A stretch of DNA of 64,000 nucleotides, taken from Thermopolyspora sp044507605 (GTDB lineage: Bacteria > Actinomycetota > Actinomycetes > Streptosporangiales > Streptosporangiaceae). Under the pieces are notes generated by a model. That model ran no database searches, was not told where the DNA came from, and saw nothing but the letters and a program-made list of their open reading frames with translations. Positions 40,857 through 47,786 of this stretch are shown in pieces. The stretch covers positions 52,123 through 116,122 of the forward strand of contig JBIQJI010000012.1 of NCBI GenBank assembly GCA_044507605.1. The letters are read 5' to 3'. Position 1 is the stretch's first letter. Each line of letters starts with the position of its first letter. Made by a program: the position numbers and the translations under genes.

Positions 40857-42218
40857 ATGGCACTTCGCGTGGCGATCGTGGGATCCGGTCCGGCCGGCAT
40901 CTACACCGCCGAGGCGCTCACCAAGCAGGCCTACGGGCCGGTCGAGGTGGACGTGCTGGAACGGCTCCCCACCCCGTACGGCCTGGTCAGGTACGGCGTC
41001 GCCCCCGATCACACCTCGATCAAGTCCATCGCCGGCTACCTGCGGCGCGTGCTGGAGCTGCCGTCGGTGCGGTTCCTCGGCGGGGTCGAGGTGGGCGCGC
41101 TCGAAGCGGGCGCCGACCTGTCGGTCGAGGACCTGCGCGCGCACTACGACGCCGTCGTCTACTGCACCGGGGCCATGGTCGACCGCCGCCTGGGGGTGCC
41201 CGGCGAGGACCTGCCCGGAAGTGTCGCGGCCACCGACTTCGTCAACTGGTACTGCGGCCACCCCGACGTGCCGGCCGACCGCTTCACGCTGGACGCCGAG
41301 GAGGTCGTGGTCATCGGCGTGGGCAACGTCGCGGTCGACGTGGTGCGCATCCTGGCCAAGACCGCCGACGAGCTGCGCCGCACCGACGTGCCGCACGAGG
41401 TCCTGGAGCGGCTGGCGGCGAGCCGGGTTCGCACGGTGCACATGGTGGGCCGCCGGGGGCCGGCTCAGGCCAAGTTCACGCTGAAGGAACTGCGCGAGCT
41501 CGGCGAGCTGAGCGGGGCCGACGTGCTGACGTACCCCGGAGAGGTGGAGGTGGCCGACGTCGCCGGGCTGTCACGGCAGGTCCGCGGCAACGTCGACGTG
41601 CTGCAGGGCTGGGCGACCCGCAAGCCGGCCGGACGGCCCAGGCGGCTGGAGGTGCGGTTCTGGCTGCGGCCGGTGGAGATCCTCGGCGTGTCGCGGGTGG
41701 AGGGCATCCGGCTGGAGCGCACCGAGCTGCGCGACGGCAGGGTCGCCGGCACCGGCGAGTTCGAGACGATCCCGGCCGGCATGGTGCTGCGGTCGGTGGG
41801 CTACCAGAGCGTGCCGCTGCCCGGCGTGCCGTTCGACACGTCCACGATGACCGTGCCCAACGAGGGCGGCCGCGTGCTCGACCCCTCCGGCGTGCGGGCC
41901 GGCCAGTACGTCGCGGGCTGGCTCAAGCGCGGCCCCACGGGCGTGATCGGCACCAACAAGTCCGACGCCGCCGAGACCGTGCGCAACCTGCTCGCCGATC
42001 TGGGCCCCGGCTATCAGGGCGGTGCCCGGCCGCGCATCGACGATCTGCTGGCGGCGCGCGGGGTCACTCCGGTGACGTACGACGAGTGGCTGGCCATCGA
42101 GGCCGCCGAGGCCGACCTGGCGGCGACGCTGGGCCGGGGCGAGCGGGTGAAGCTGCTCGGCCGGGAGGCGATGTTCGCGGCCTGCCGCCGCACGCCGACG
42201 CCGGGCGTCACGGTCTAG
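40857..42218 (+). CDS. Ferredoxin-NADP(+) reductase, adrenodoxin-reductase type (FprA-like)
   Basis: 453-residue flavoprotein shuttling electrons between NADPH and ferredoxin. N-terminal FAD loop AIVGSGPAGIYTAEAL, PTPYGLVRYGVAPDH, a second nucleotide loop VVIGVGNVAVDVVRIL, the RRGPAQAKFTLKELREL segment and the C-terminal FAD-contact GWLKRGPTGVIGTNKSDA all match the FprA/adrenodoxin reductase family. The ATG at 40857 follows GAGG by nine bases; an ATG at 40842 would add five residues. It lies about 20 bp after the truncated adenylating enzyme. No ferredoxin or P450 gene is adjacent, so its physiological partner is unknown. Confidence 0.92.
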   Translation: MALRVAIVGSGPAGIYTAEALTKQAYGPVEVDVLERLPTPYGLVRYGVAPDHTSIKSIAGYLRRVLELPSVRFLGGVEVGALEAGADLSVEDLRAHYDAVVYCTGAMVDRRLGVPGEDLPGSVAATDFVNWYCGHPDVPADRFTLDAEEVVVIGVGNVAVDVVRILAKTADELRRTDVPHEVLERLAASRVRTVHMVGRRGPAQAKFTLKELRELGELSGADVLTYPGEVEVADVAGLSRQVRGNVDVLQGWATRKPAGRPRRLEVRFWLRPVEILGVSRVEGIRLERTELRDGRVAGTGEFETIPAGMVLRSVGYQSVPLPGVPFDTSTMTVPNEGGRVLDPSGVRAGQYVAGWLKRGPTGVIGTNKSDAAETVRNLLADLGPGYQGGARPRIDDLLAARGVTPVTYDEWLAIEAAEADLAATLGRGERVKLLGREAMFAACRRTPTPGVTV

Positions 42219-42250
42219 GCCGCCCCCGCCGGCGGGCCGGGGCCCGGGTC

Positions 42251-42928
42251 TCAGGCCGAGGAGTCGGCGAGGTCGCGCCACTGGCGCACCAGCCGGGCCT
42301 CGACGGGCCCGGTCCAGGAGGTGCGCACCGCCCCGCCGACGTGGAACGCGTTGATGCCGAAGCCGAGCAGCCGGGGGACGTGATGGCGGTCCAGGCCGCC
42401 ACCGGCCAGCACCAGCGCGGCGTCCCCCGCGTCGGCGCGGGCGCGCAGCACCGGAAGGCCCTCTCCGACGCCGGTGGGGCCGCCGGCGGTGAGCACGGTC
42501 GCGAGGTTCGGCAGCAGCCGCACGGCCCGCCACGCGGCCCGCACGTCGGCCGCGTGGTCGACGGCGCGGTGGAACGTCCAGGGCAGCGGCGCGACCGCGG
42601 CGACGAGCGCCTCGGTGGCCGCCAGGTCGACCTCGCCGGCGGGCGTGAGGAAGCCGAACACGAAGCCCGCGGCCCCCGCGTCGGCGAGTTCCCGGACGCG
42701 CCGGATCAGGCCGGCGAGTTCTCCGGCCTCGATCGTGAATCCCGGCCTTGGCCGCAGCATCACCATCTGGGGCAGCGCGCACTCTTTGGCGATCTCCGCC
42801 ACGGTGGCCGGGTCGGGGGTGCGGCCGTCGGCCCCGGAGACGACCTCCAGCCGGTCGGCGCCGCCCTGCTCGGCGGCGACGGCGTCCCGCACGTCGAGCG
42901 TGACCACTTCCAGCAGCGAGGTGCTCAT
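42251..42928 (-). CDS. cutC: CutC-family protein
   Basis: 225-residue TIM-barrel protein of the CutC family, historically linked to copper homeostasis, though the role as a copper protein is disputed. Family segments are LLEVVTLDVRDAVAAEQGGADRLEVVS at the N-terminus, MVMLRPRPGFTI, GFVFGFLTPAGEVDL, WTFHRAVDHAAD and VLTAGGPTGVGEGL. The ATG at 42928 follows AGGGGG. Convergent with the FprA gene and 147 bp from the next minus-strand gene. No copper-resistance genes are nearby. Confidence 0.9.
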   Translation of the reverse strand: MSTSLLEVVTLDVRDAVAAEQGGADRLEVVSGADGRTPDPATVAEIAKECALPQMVMLRPRPGFTIEAGELAGLIRRVRELADAGAAGFVFGFLTPAGEVDLAATEALVAAVAPLPWTFHRAVDHAADVRAAWRAVRLLPNLATVLTAGGPTGVGEGLPVLRARADAGDAALVLAGGGLDRHHVPRLLGFGINAFHVGGAVRTSWTGPVEARLVRQWRDLADSSA

Positions 42929-43075
42929 GCGGGCCCCCCTGGCACCCGCACGAGCACTCCTGCGGCCTCGCTTCGCTCCGTCATGAATGGAGGGTATCGG
43001 AGGACCCGTCCACAGTTGGACGGCTACCACCTGGTCTTATCCATGTTGGGGGGAAAGATCTCGTGGTCGGCGTGG

Positions 43076-43705
43076 TCAGCGGACTCCGGCCAGGTCACGC
43101 CGCGTGCCGCCCAGGGTCAGATCACGCAGGATCACACCCGAGGGCGCAGGACGCGAGCGCAGCCCGGCGGCCCGCTCGAACAGCGCCCCGGACGCCCGGT
43201 GCGGCAGGTCCACCGTGCGGACGTGCCGGAACGCCAGCCGGCGGTAGTAGTCCTGCAGCCGCAGGTTGGTCTTCGCGCAGTCGAGGCGGAGCAGCCGCAG
43301 CCCGGAGGCCAGGGTGCGCAAGCCGGCCCAGTCGAGCAGCGCCGGGCCGAGCCCGAGGCCGGCGTACGCCCGGGAGGTGCACAGCTTGTGGACGTAGTAG
43401 GCGGACTCCGGCCGGTCGGACGGCGTCCAGAACTCGGGGTCGGCGGCGCCGTCGAGGGCGATGGTGGCCACCGGGCCCGTGCCCTCCCGCGTCTCCAGCA
43501 CGTAGAAGGTGCCCGTGTCGATCAGCGGCGCGATGCGGCTCGCGGGGAACCCGCCGGCCGGCCACTGCCGGACGCCCCGGCGGTCGAGCCAGCCGGCCGC
43601 CTCGGCGAGCAGGCCGAGGGCGCCGGGCAGGTCGGCCGGAGTGGCGCGGCGCAGGGTGAGGGTCAGCGGGCGGCGGGCGGTGCGCAGGATGGTGTCGTCG
43701 TGCAT
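43076..43705 (-). CDS. GNAT-family N-acetyltransferase
   Basis: 209-residue acetyltransferase. The N-terminal half (LTLTLRRATPADLPGALGLLAEAAGWL), the central FYVLETREGTGPVATIALDG, the acetyl-CoA loop YVHKLCTSRAYAGLGLGPALLDWA (motif A, with the GLGLG turn) and the C-terminal RLDCAKTNLRLQDYYRRLAFRHV (motif B) are clear. ATG at 43705 follows GAAAGGG. The acceptor is unknown. It stands alone between cutC and a 386-bp non-coding stretch. The last about 40 residues are Arg/Ala-rich and may be less structured. Confidence 0.85.
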   Translation of the reverse strand: MHDDTILRTARRPLTLTLRRATPADLPGALGLLAEAAGWLDRRGVRQWPAGGFPASRIAPLIDTGTFYVLETREGTGPVATIALDGAADPEFWTPSDRPESAYYVHKLCTSRAYAGLGLGPALLDWAGLRTLASGLRLLRLDCAKTNLRLQDYYRRLAFRHVRTVDLPHRASGALFERAAGLRSRPAPSGVILRDLTLGGTRRDLAGVR

Positions 43706-44091
43706 GATGCAACCCTTTCGTTGCTGAGCGTGACTGATCGAATGCGTGACGTAATCGGGCAGTGGCGCACGGTTTCGCGCCGGGGAGCCGGTTCTCAGGA
43801 CGTCATGGCACGGAGGAAGGGGTGTCGGCGCGCGCGGAGTCAGCCCTGACCGGCGATGGGACGGACCACCCCCAACCACGAGGGCACGTCGTACCGCCGG
43901 GCCGCGTTCACCTCACCTCAAGTGACGGGTCGCCCGTCGCCGACACACCGCGCCGGCCGGCCAGGCCACCACTCCCGTCCCCACAGCGGGCGCGATCATC
44001 ACCACGGCGGACGAGATCCGGTGCTCGCCCACCTGTCAAACACGACACGCGGGCCGCCAGGTCCACGGGGGACGAGGCGGCCTGCTCTCCG
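43706..44091. other. Intergenic region without a recognised gene
   Basis: This 386-bp stretch lies between two minus-strand genes, the GNAT gene and a GntR regulator. Open frames here have no ribosome-binding site and are rich in Arg, Pro and Ser from base composition. Its left 60 bp carry the GNAT leader (GAAAGGGTTGC). A short self-complementary ACGGGTCGCCCGT near 43923-43935 could be part of a terminator for the GntR gene. Nothing else is seen. Confidence 0.4.
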
Positions 44092-44859
44092 TCAACGACG
44101 TTCCAACTCGTATCTGATCAAGTGTTTGTCGGCGGGTAGTACCGACACCGCGACACGTACCGGCATGTCTTCTTCGTCGTACCCGACCCGGACATATACG
44201 ACAACAGGAGTACCAGGTTCGAGCTTGAGGCGCGAGGCTTCCTCAGAAGTCGGCATACGTGCTGAAATGTCATCAATTACCCGCACTTGCGGATGGCCGA
44301 GCTCTTCGAGAACGCGGTTGGCGCCCCGAATGATGTCGGCGGGCCGGGTAATCTCCGAGTCGGCGACCAGGCCATATGGAAAGTACGAGTCGTTGGTGTT
44401 GTACGGCTGGTCGTCCACGTACCGCAGCCTGCGGCGGACGACCGCCAGGCCGTCGTCGGGCAGCGCGAGCCTGATCGCGACGTCCTCGGGCGGCTCGACG
44501 ATGGAGACCTCGATCTCCTGACCGGGCTTGCGCCCCTCCTGCGCGACCGCACGGGCGAACGCCTCCTGGCGGCCCGCCCCCTCCGGCTGGATCTCCAGCT
44601 CCTTCTGGGGATACATGAGCAGGGGGCGCCGGTCGCGGACCACGCTGCCCCTCCGGGGCGTGCGGCTGATCAGGCCCTCGTTGACGAGCTCGCCCAAGGC
44701 GAGGCGCACGGTGTTGCGGCTCACGTTGGACTTGCGCATCAGGTCGGCCTCGGTCGGCAGCGTGTCGCCCGGACGAAGTTCCCCCGAGTAGATGGCACGT
44801 CGCAGTTCCGACGCCACCATCTGATACAGCGTTGCCCGTGCCACACCGACCCTCTGCAT
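44092..44859 (-). CDS. GntR-family transcriptional regulator (HutC/UTRA type)
   Basis: 255-residue regulator. The winged HTH occupies about residues 5-75 (LYQMVASELRRAIYSGELRPGDTLPTEADL, then VSRNTVRLALGELVNEGLISRTPRRGSVV), followed by a UTRA domain (about 95-250) ending AVSVLPADKHLIRYELERR. The ATG at 44859 is immediately downstream of a TTGTTGGAACAA palindrome. Together with two further copies of TTGG(A/T)ACAA this suggests autoregulation and control of the divergent small gene. GntR regulators of this type and size are common beside small membrane or conjugation genes, but no such genes are seen here, so the regulated process is unknown. Confidence 0.9.
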   Translation of the reverse strand: MQRVGVARATLYQMVASELRRAIYSGELRPGDTLPTEADLMRKSNVSRNTVRLALGELVNEGLISRTPRRGSVVRDRRPLLMYPQKELEIQPEGAGRQEAFARAVAQEGRKPGQEIEVSIVEPPEDVAIRLALPDDGLAVVRRRLRYVDDQPYNTNDSYFPYGLVADSEITRPADIIRGANRVLEELGHPQVRVIDDISARMPTSEEASRLKLEPGTPVVVYVRVGYDEEDMPVRVAVSVLPADKHLIRYELERR

Positions 44860-44864
44860 GCCCT

Positions 44865-44959
44865 TTTGTTCCAACAAATTTAGACGATCTCCTTCTAAGT
44901 TGGAACAACCCCTTGACCGCGGGTGGTGATCCAGCGCATCATCCAATCGTTGGTACAAA
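44865..44959. promoter_or_regulatory. Three candidate GntR operators between divergent genes
   Basis: TTTGTTCCAACAAA at 44865-44878 is an inverted repeat with 6-bp arms. GTTGGAACAAC at 44899-44909 and GTTGGTACAAA at 44949-44959 repeat its half-site core TTGGNACAA. All three lie in the 123-bp space between the GntR start and the divergent small gene, the expected place for autoregulatory sites. Assignment is by pattern and position. Confidence 0.55.
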
Positions 44960-44982
44960 TCCATCGAAAGGTCGGCGGAGGG

Positions 44983-45306
44983 GTGAGCGAGAGCAACGGG
45001 GCCGGTTCGTCGGCGGTGTCCGATGAGCTGTCCGTGTGGTGCACGAACGGGTTCTTCGAATGGCAGCAGAACGGGGTCGTCGTCAGCCACCCCGTCGATG
45101 ACCCGGCAGGCGCCGCCACGCTCATCTCCACGCTCTTCCGGCGGCCGGGCCGTCACGGCCCGACCACAGACCTGACCACGGACCCGGCGACGGGTCCGGC
45201 GATGGCCGGCGACCAGCACGACCTGGGACGGCACGACACGGCACGGCATGGCACGGCCGACGTCGTACGGTCCCCCACCGGCCCCCCGCGCGACAGGCCG
45301 GCCTAG
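44983..45306 (+). CDS. Small hypothetical protein divergent from GntR gene
   Basis: 107-residue candidate gene. The first 55 residues (VSESNGAGSSAVSDELSVW, then CTNGFFEWQQNGVVVSHPVDD and PAGAATLISTLFRRPG) look like genuine protein, with aromatic residues and no GC-artefact repetitiveness. The last 50 are Thr/Asp/His/Arg-rich and could be a flexible tail. GTG at 44983 is preceded by AAAGG at rather long spacing. It is read away from the GntR regulator across repeated palindromes and is followed by a very strong T-tailed terminator at 45349, supporting a real transcription unit. I do not recognise a family. Confidence 0.45.
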   Translation: MSESNGAGSSAVSDELSVWCTNGFFEWQQNGVVVSHPVDDPAGAATLISTLFRRPGRHGPTTDLTTDPATGPAMAGDQHDLGRHDTARHGTADVVRSPTGPPRDRPA

Positions 45307-45348
45307 GACTCCATCCCTCGCCGGGGTCCTGAGCCGCCACGCCGGGGC

Positions 45349-45393
45349 GGGATGTGTCCTGGCGGGTCCCCCACGCCCGCCAGGACACATCCC
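45349..45393 (+). terminator. Strong Rho-independent terminator
   Basis: A perfect 18-bp inverted repeat (GGGATGTGTCCTGGCGGG / CCCGCCAGGACACATCCC) encloses a 9-nt loop and is followed by ACACTTTTCCC on the plus strand. It lies 42 bp after the small hypothetical gene and before the SDR gene, isolating the two. It is unusually long and perfect for this genome. Confidence 0.8.
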
Positions 45394-45510
45394 ACACTTT
45401 TCCCGCCTCCCCGCACATCCGCTGCCGAGGGGAGGGCGGGTCGCGGCCGAGCCGGAGACCGACCGGTCGGTATCGACAGGGGCCGGGAAGCTGCGGCATG
45501 CTGTGGTGTC

Positions 45511-46317
45511 ATGAGCCCTCTTTCCGGTCGTCCCGCCCTCGGTAGCCTGTTCTCCGTCGAAGGCAAGGCGGTCGTCGTCACCGGCGGATCCCGCGGCATC
45601 GGCAGGATGATCGCCCAGGGCTTCACCGACGCAGGCGCCCGTGTCTACATCGCGGCGCGCAAGACCGCCGAGGTCGAGAAGGCCGCGGCCGAGCTGGGCT
45701 GCGTCGCCGTGGTCACCGACCTGTCCACCCCCGAGGGCATCGAGACCCTGGTGTCGACGGTGATCGCCGAGGAGTCGCGGCACAACCGGCAGCCGCGCCT
45801 CGACGTGCTGGTGAACAACGCGGGGGCCACCTGGGGCGCCCCGATGCAGAACTATCCGGAGCAGGCCTTCGACAAGCTGTGGGGCATCAACGTCAAGGCG
45901 GCGTTCTACCTGACCGCGAAGATGCGGCCGCTGCTGCGGCGGGCGGCCTCGGCCGACGACCCCGCCCGCGTGATCAACATCGGCTCCATCGACGGGCTGC
46001 GGGTGCCGGCGATGGAGACGTACGCCTACTCCGCCGCCAAGGCCGCGGTGCACATGCTCACCCGGCACCTGGCCAAACAGCTCGCGCCCGATCTCATCAC
46101 GGTCAACGCGATCGCGCCGGGCCCGTTCGACTCCAAGATGATGGCGTTCGCCCTCAACGACCCCGACATGCGCGCGGAGATCGCCGAGCACATCCCGCTC
46201 GGCCGCATCGGCAGGCCCGACGACATGGCGGGCACGGCCATCTTCCTGGCCTCCCGCGCCGGGGCGTACCTGACGGGCGCGATCATCCCGGTGGACGGCG
46301 GCGCCACAGGGTTGTGA
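45511..46317 (+). CDS. Short-chain dehydrogenase/reductase
   Basis: 268-residue classical SDR. The cofactor loop VVVTGGSRGIGRM is near residue 25, the NNAG motif (VLVNNAGATWG) near 98, the catalytic serine in INIGSIDGL and the YSAAK Tyr-Lys pair follow, and PGPFDSKM plus GAIIPVDGGATGL close the fold. It resembles 3-oxoacyl-ACP/gluconate 5-dehydrogenase-type enzymes; the substrate is unknown. An ATG at 45511 gives the normal N-terminus, though no strong Shine-Dalgarno precedes it. It sits between a strong terminator and a short tandem repeat, probably as a single-gene unit. Confidence 0.9.
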   Translation: MSPLSGRPALGSLFSVEGKAVVVTGGSRGIGRMIAQGFTDAGARVYIAARKTAEVEKAAAELGCVAVVTDLSTPEGIETLVSTVIAEESRHNRQPRLDVLVNNAGATWGAPMQNYPEQAFDKLWGINVKAAFYLTAKMRPLLRRAASADDPARVINIGSIDGLRVPAMETYAYSAAKAAVHMLTRHLAKQLAPDLITVNAIAPGPFDSKMMAFALNDPDMRAEIAEHIPLGRIGRPDDMAGTAIFLASRAGAYLTGAIIPVDGGATGL

Positions 46318-46342
46318 CGGGTGCCGGCGGGCTCGGCCCGCG

Positions 46343-46396
46343 CCTGACGAGCCTGGCGGATCTGACGAATCTGACGAGTTTGACGAATTCGACGAG
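46343..46396. repeat. Six-copy degenerate 9-bp tandem repeat
   Basis: Units of consensus TCTGACGAR (for example TCTGACGAA, TCTGACGAG, TTTGACGAA, TTCGACGAG) run head to tail for 54 bp directly after the SDR stop codon. The preceding CCTGACGAG and CCTGGCGGA units are more diverged. It lies in a non-coding gap and could be a small variable-number repeat. Confidence 0.7.
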
Positions 46397-46520
46397 GCCG
46401 GGACCATGACGGCCCCGGCCCGGTGGACGCCGCTGGCGAAGGGCGCCACGACGCACACCGCGCGTGCCGGGCCCGCGTGAACGCTCACCCGGACCCGGCA
46501 CGTGGTGGTCGAGGCGGGGC

Positions 46521-46775
46521 TCAGTCGAAGCGGTAGCTGACGACGACGCTGCCGCCGTTGGCCACCTCGGTGACGCCGTTGACGCTGTTGACTCCGATCG
46601 AGCGGCCCCTGCCGACGTTGCTCTGAGCCGTCCTGTCGAAGACGTTGCCCGACTGCCACGAGTCGGTGACGCCGCTCCAGTTGTCGTAGGCGTCGGCGTG
46701 CGCGGGGGTGGCGATCAGGACGGCGCCCGACGTCGCGGTCAGGATCGCGCCGGTCACGCAGAGCTTCTTGATCAC
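46521..46775 (-). CDS. Small secreted protein
   Basis: 84-residue protein with a clear Sec signal peptide: MIKKL, a hydrophobic stretch CVTGAILTATSGAVLIA, and cleavage predicted after AHA (TPAHA-DAYDN). The mature part of about 56 residues is Gly/Ser/Asn/Val-rich (NWSGVTDSWQSGNVFDRT, GVNSVNGVTEVANGGSVVVSYRFD) with no cysteine, and may adopt beta structure. The composition recalls small surface proteins of sporulating actinomycetes such as rodlins or chaplins, but the diagnostic chaplin repeats are not seen. The ATG at 46775 follows GGGAAGGGAA. Neighbours give no functional clue. Confidence 0.7.
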   Translation of the reverse strand: MIKKLCVTGAILTATSGAVLIATPAHADAYDNWSGVTDSWQSGNVFDRTAQSNVGRGRSIGVNSVNGVTEVANGGSVVVSYRFD

Positions 46776-47010
46776 TATTGTTCCCTTCCCGAAGGAATCG
46801 CGGGGTCTCCTCGCCGGGCAGCGCCGAGGACGCGGGCCCTAGCGGGCCCCGGCCTTTACCCAGGAGGGTGACCAGTGGTCAAAACCAGAGCGATGCTATC
46901 GCTCTGTGTTGCCATTTCATAGCCCAACGTGACATTCGCAGGTGTGGCGCGCCGACGGCGCAGGCCAGAACGATGGCCGGAGCGGTGGCCGGGGACCGCC
47001 GCCGCCCTGG

Positions 47011-47706
47011 TCAGATGACGGTGAGGCCCCGGGCGCCGAGGATGGCCGCCGCCTGCGCGGGGCTGATGACGGCGCCGGCCAGGTGGCGCAGCGCCGTGTC
47101 GTCGGGGGTGCCGAGATCGGCGCCGCGCAGGTCGGCGCCGGCGAACCGCGTGTCGACGAGCCTCGCCCCGATCAGCCGCGACTCCTCGAACACGGCCTGG
47201 GCGAAGTCGCAGCCCGAGAGGTTGGCTTCGTCGAACCGCACCCCGCGCAGCGTCTGCCCGCGAAAGCCGCACCCGGTGAGGTCGGCGAGGGTGAGATTGC
47301 ACCCCTCGAAGCCGTAGCCGATGCCGCGGCAGCCGGCGAACACCGCCCCGATGAGCCGGCAGCCGGTGAAGGCGGCATCGGTGAGCAACGCGTTGGCGAA
47401 CCGCGCCCCGGCCAGGTCGACGTCGGTGGCGACGACGTCGATCAGCTCGGCGTCGTCGAACCGCACCCCCGCTCCCCCGCCCCCGGCGAACCGCGCCCCG
47501 TCGAGGTCGGCCCGGCGGAAGTCCGCTCCGTCGAGCACGCACCCCTCGAAGACGGCCCCGGCGAGCATGGCGCCCGCCAATCCCGCCCGGGTCAGATCAC
47601 AGTCGCGGAACAGATACGGCCCCTGCCCCAGGTGCTCCGCCAGCTCGGCATCGGTCAGATCGGCTCCGTCGACGCGCTGCTCAGCGAGCAGCCTGTCCAT
47701 GTCCAT
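47011..47706 (-). CDS. Pentapeptide-repeat protein
   Basis: 231-residue protein composed of A(D/N)LXX-type five-residue repeats for nearly its whole length (ADLTDAELAEHL, CDLTRAGLAGAMLAGAVFEGC, ADFRRADLDGARF, ADLTGCGFRGQTL, ANLSGCDFAQAVF, ADLRGADLG), predicted to fold as a right-handed quadrilateral beta helix. Family members include the DNA-gyrase-protecting mimics MfpA and Qnr. A gyrase role is possible but not shown; the irregular Gly-rich loop near residue 75 (FAGGGGAGVRF) differs from MfpA. It is probably monocistronic; the 80 bp between it and the upstream gene hold no other feature. Confidence 0.88.
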   Translation of the reverse strand: MDMDRLLAEQRVDGADLTDAELAEHLGQGPYLFRDCDLTRAGLAGAMLAGAVFEGCVLDGADFRRADLDGARFAGGGGAGVRFDDAELIDVVATDVDLAGARFANALLTDAAFTGCRLIGAVFAGCRGIGYGFEGCNLTLADLTGCGFRGQTLRGVRFDEANLSGCDFAQAVFEESRLIGARLVDTRFAGADLRGADLGTPDDTALRHLAGAVISPAQAAAILGARGLTVI

Positions 47707-47786
47707 CCGCCCGATTCAACCACCCCCGGCCGGCACTTCACGGGCACCGCGATCGCGACCGGCCGGGCGCAGCAGGTGGGCGGGGC

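Noticed and set aside
43762..44139. Plus-strand open frame in the gap before the GntR regulator
   Set aside because: No Shine-Dalgarno site, Arg/Pro/Ser-rich sequence without motifs, and it overlaps the end of the real GntR gene.
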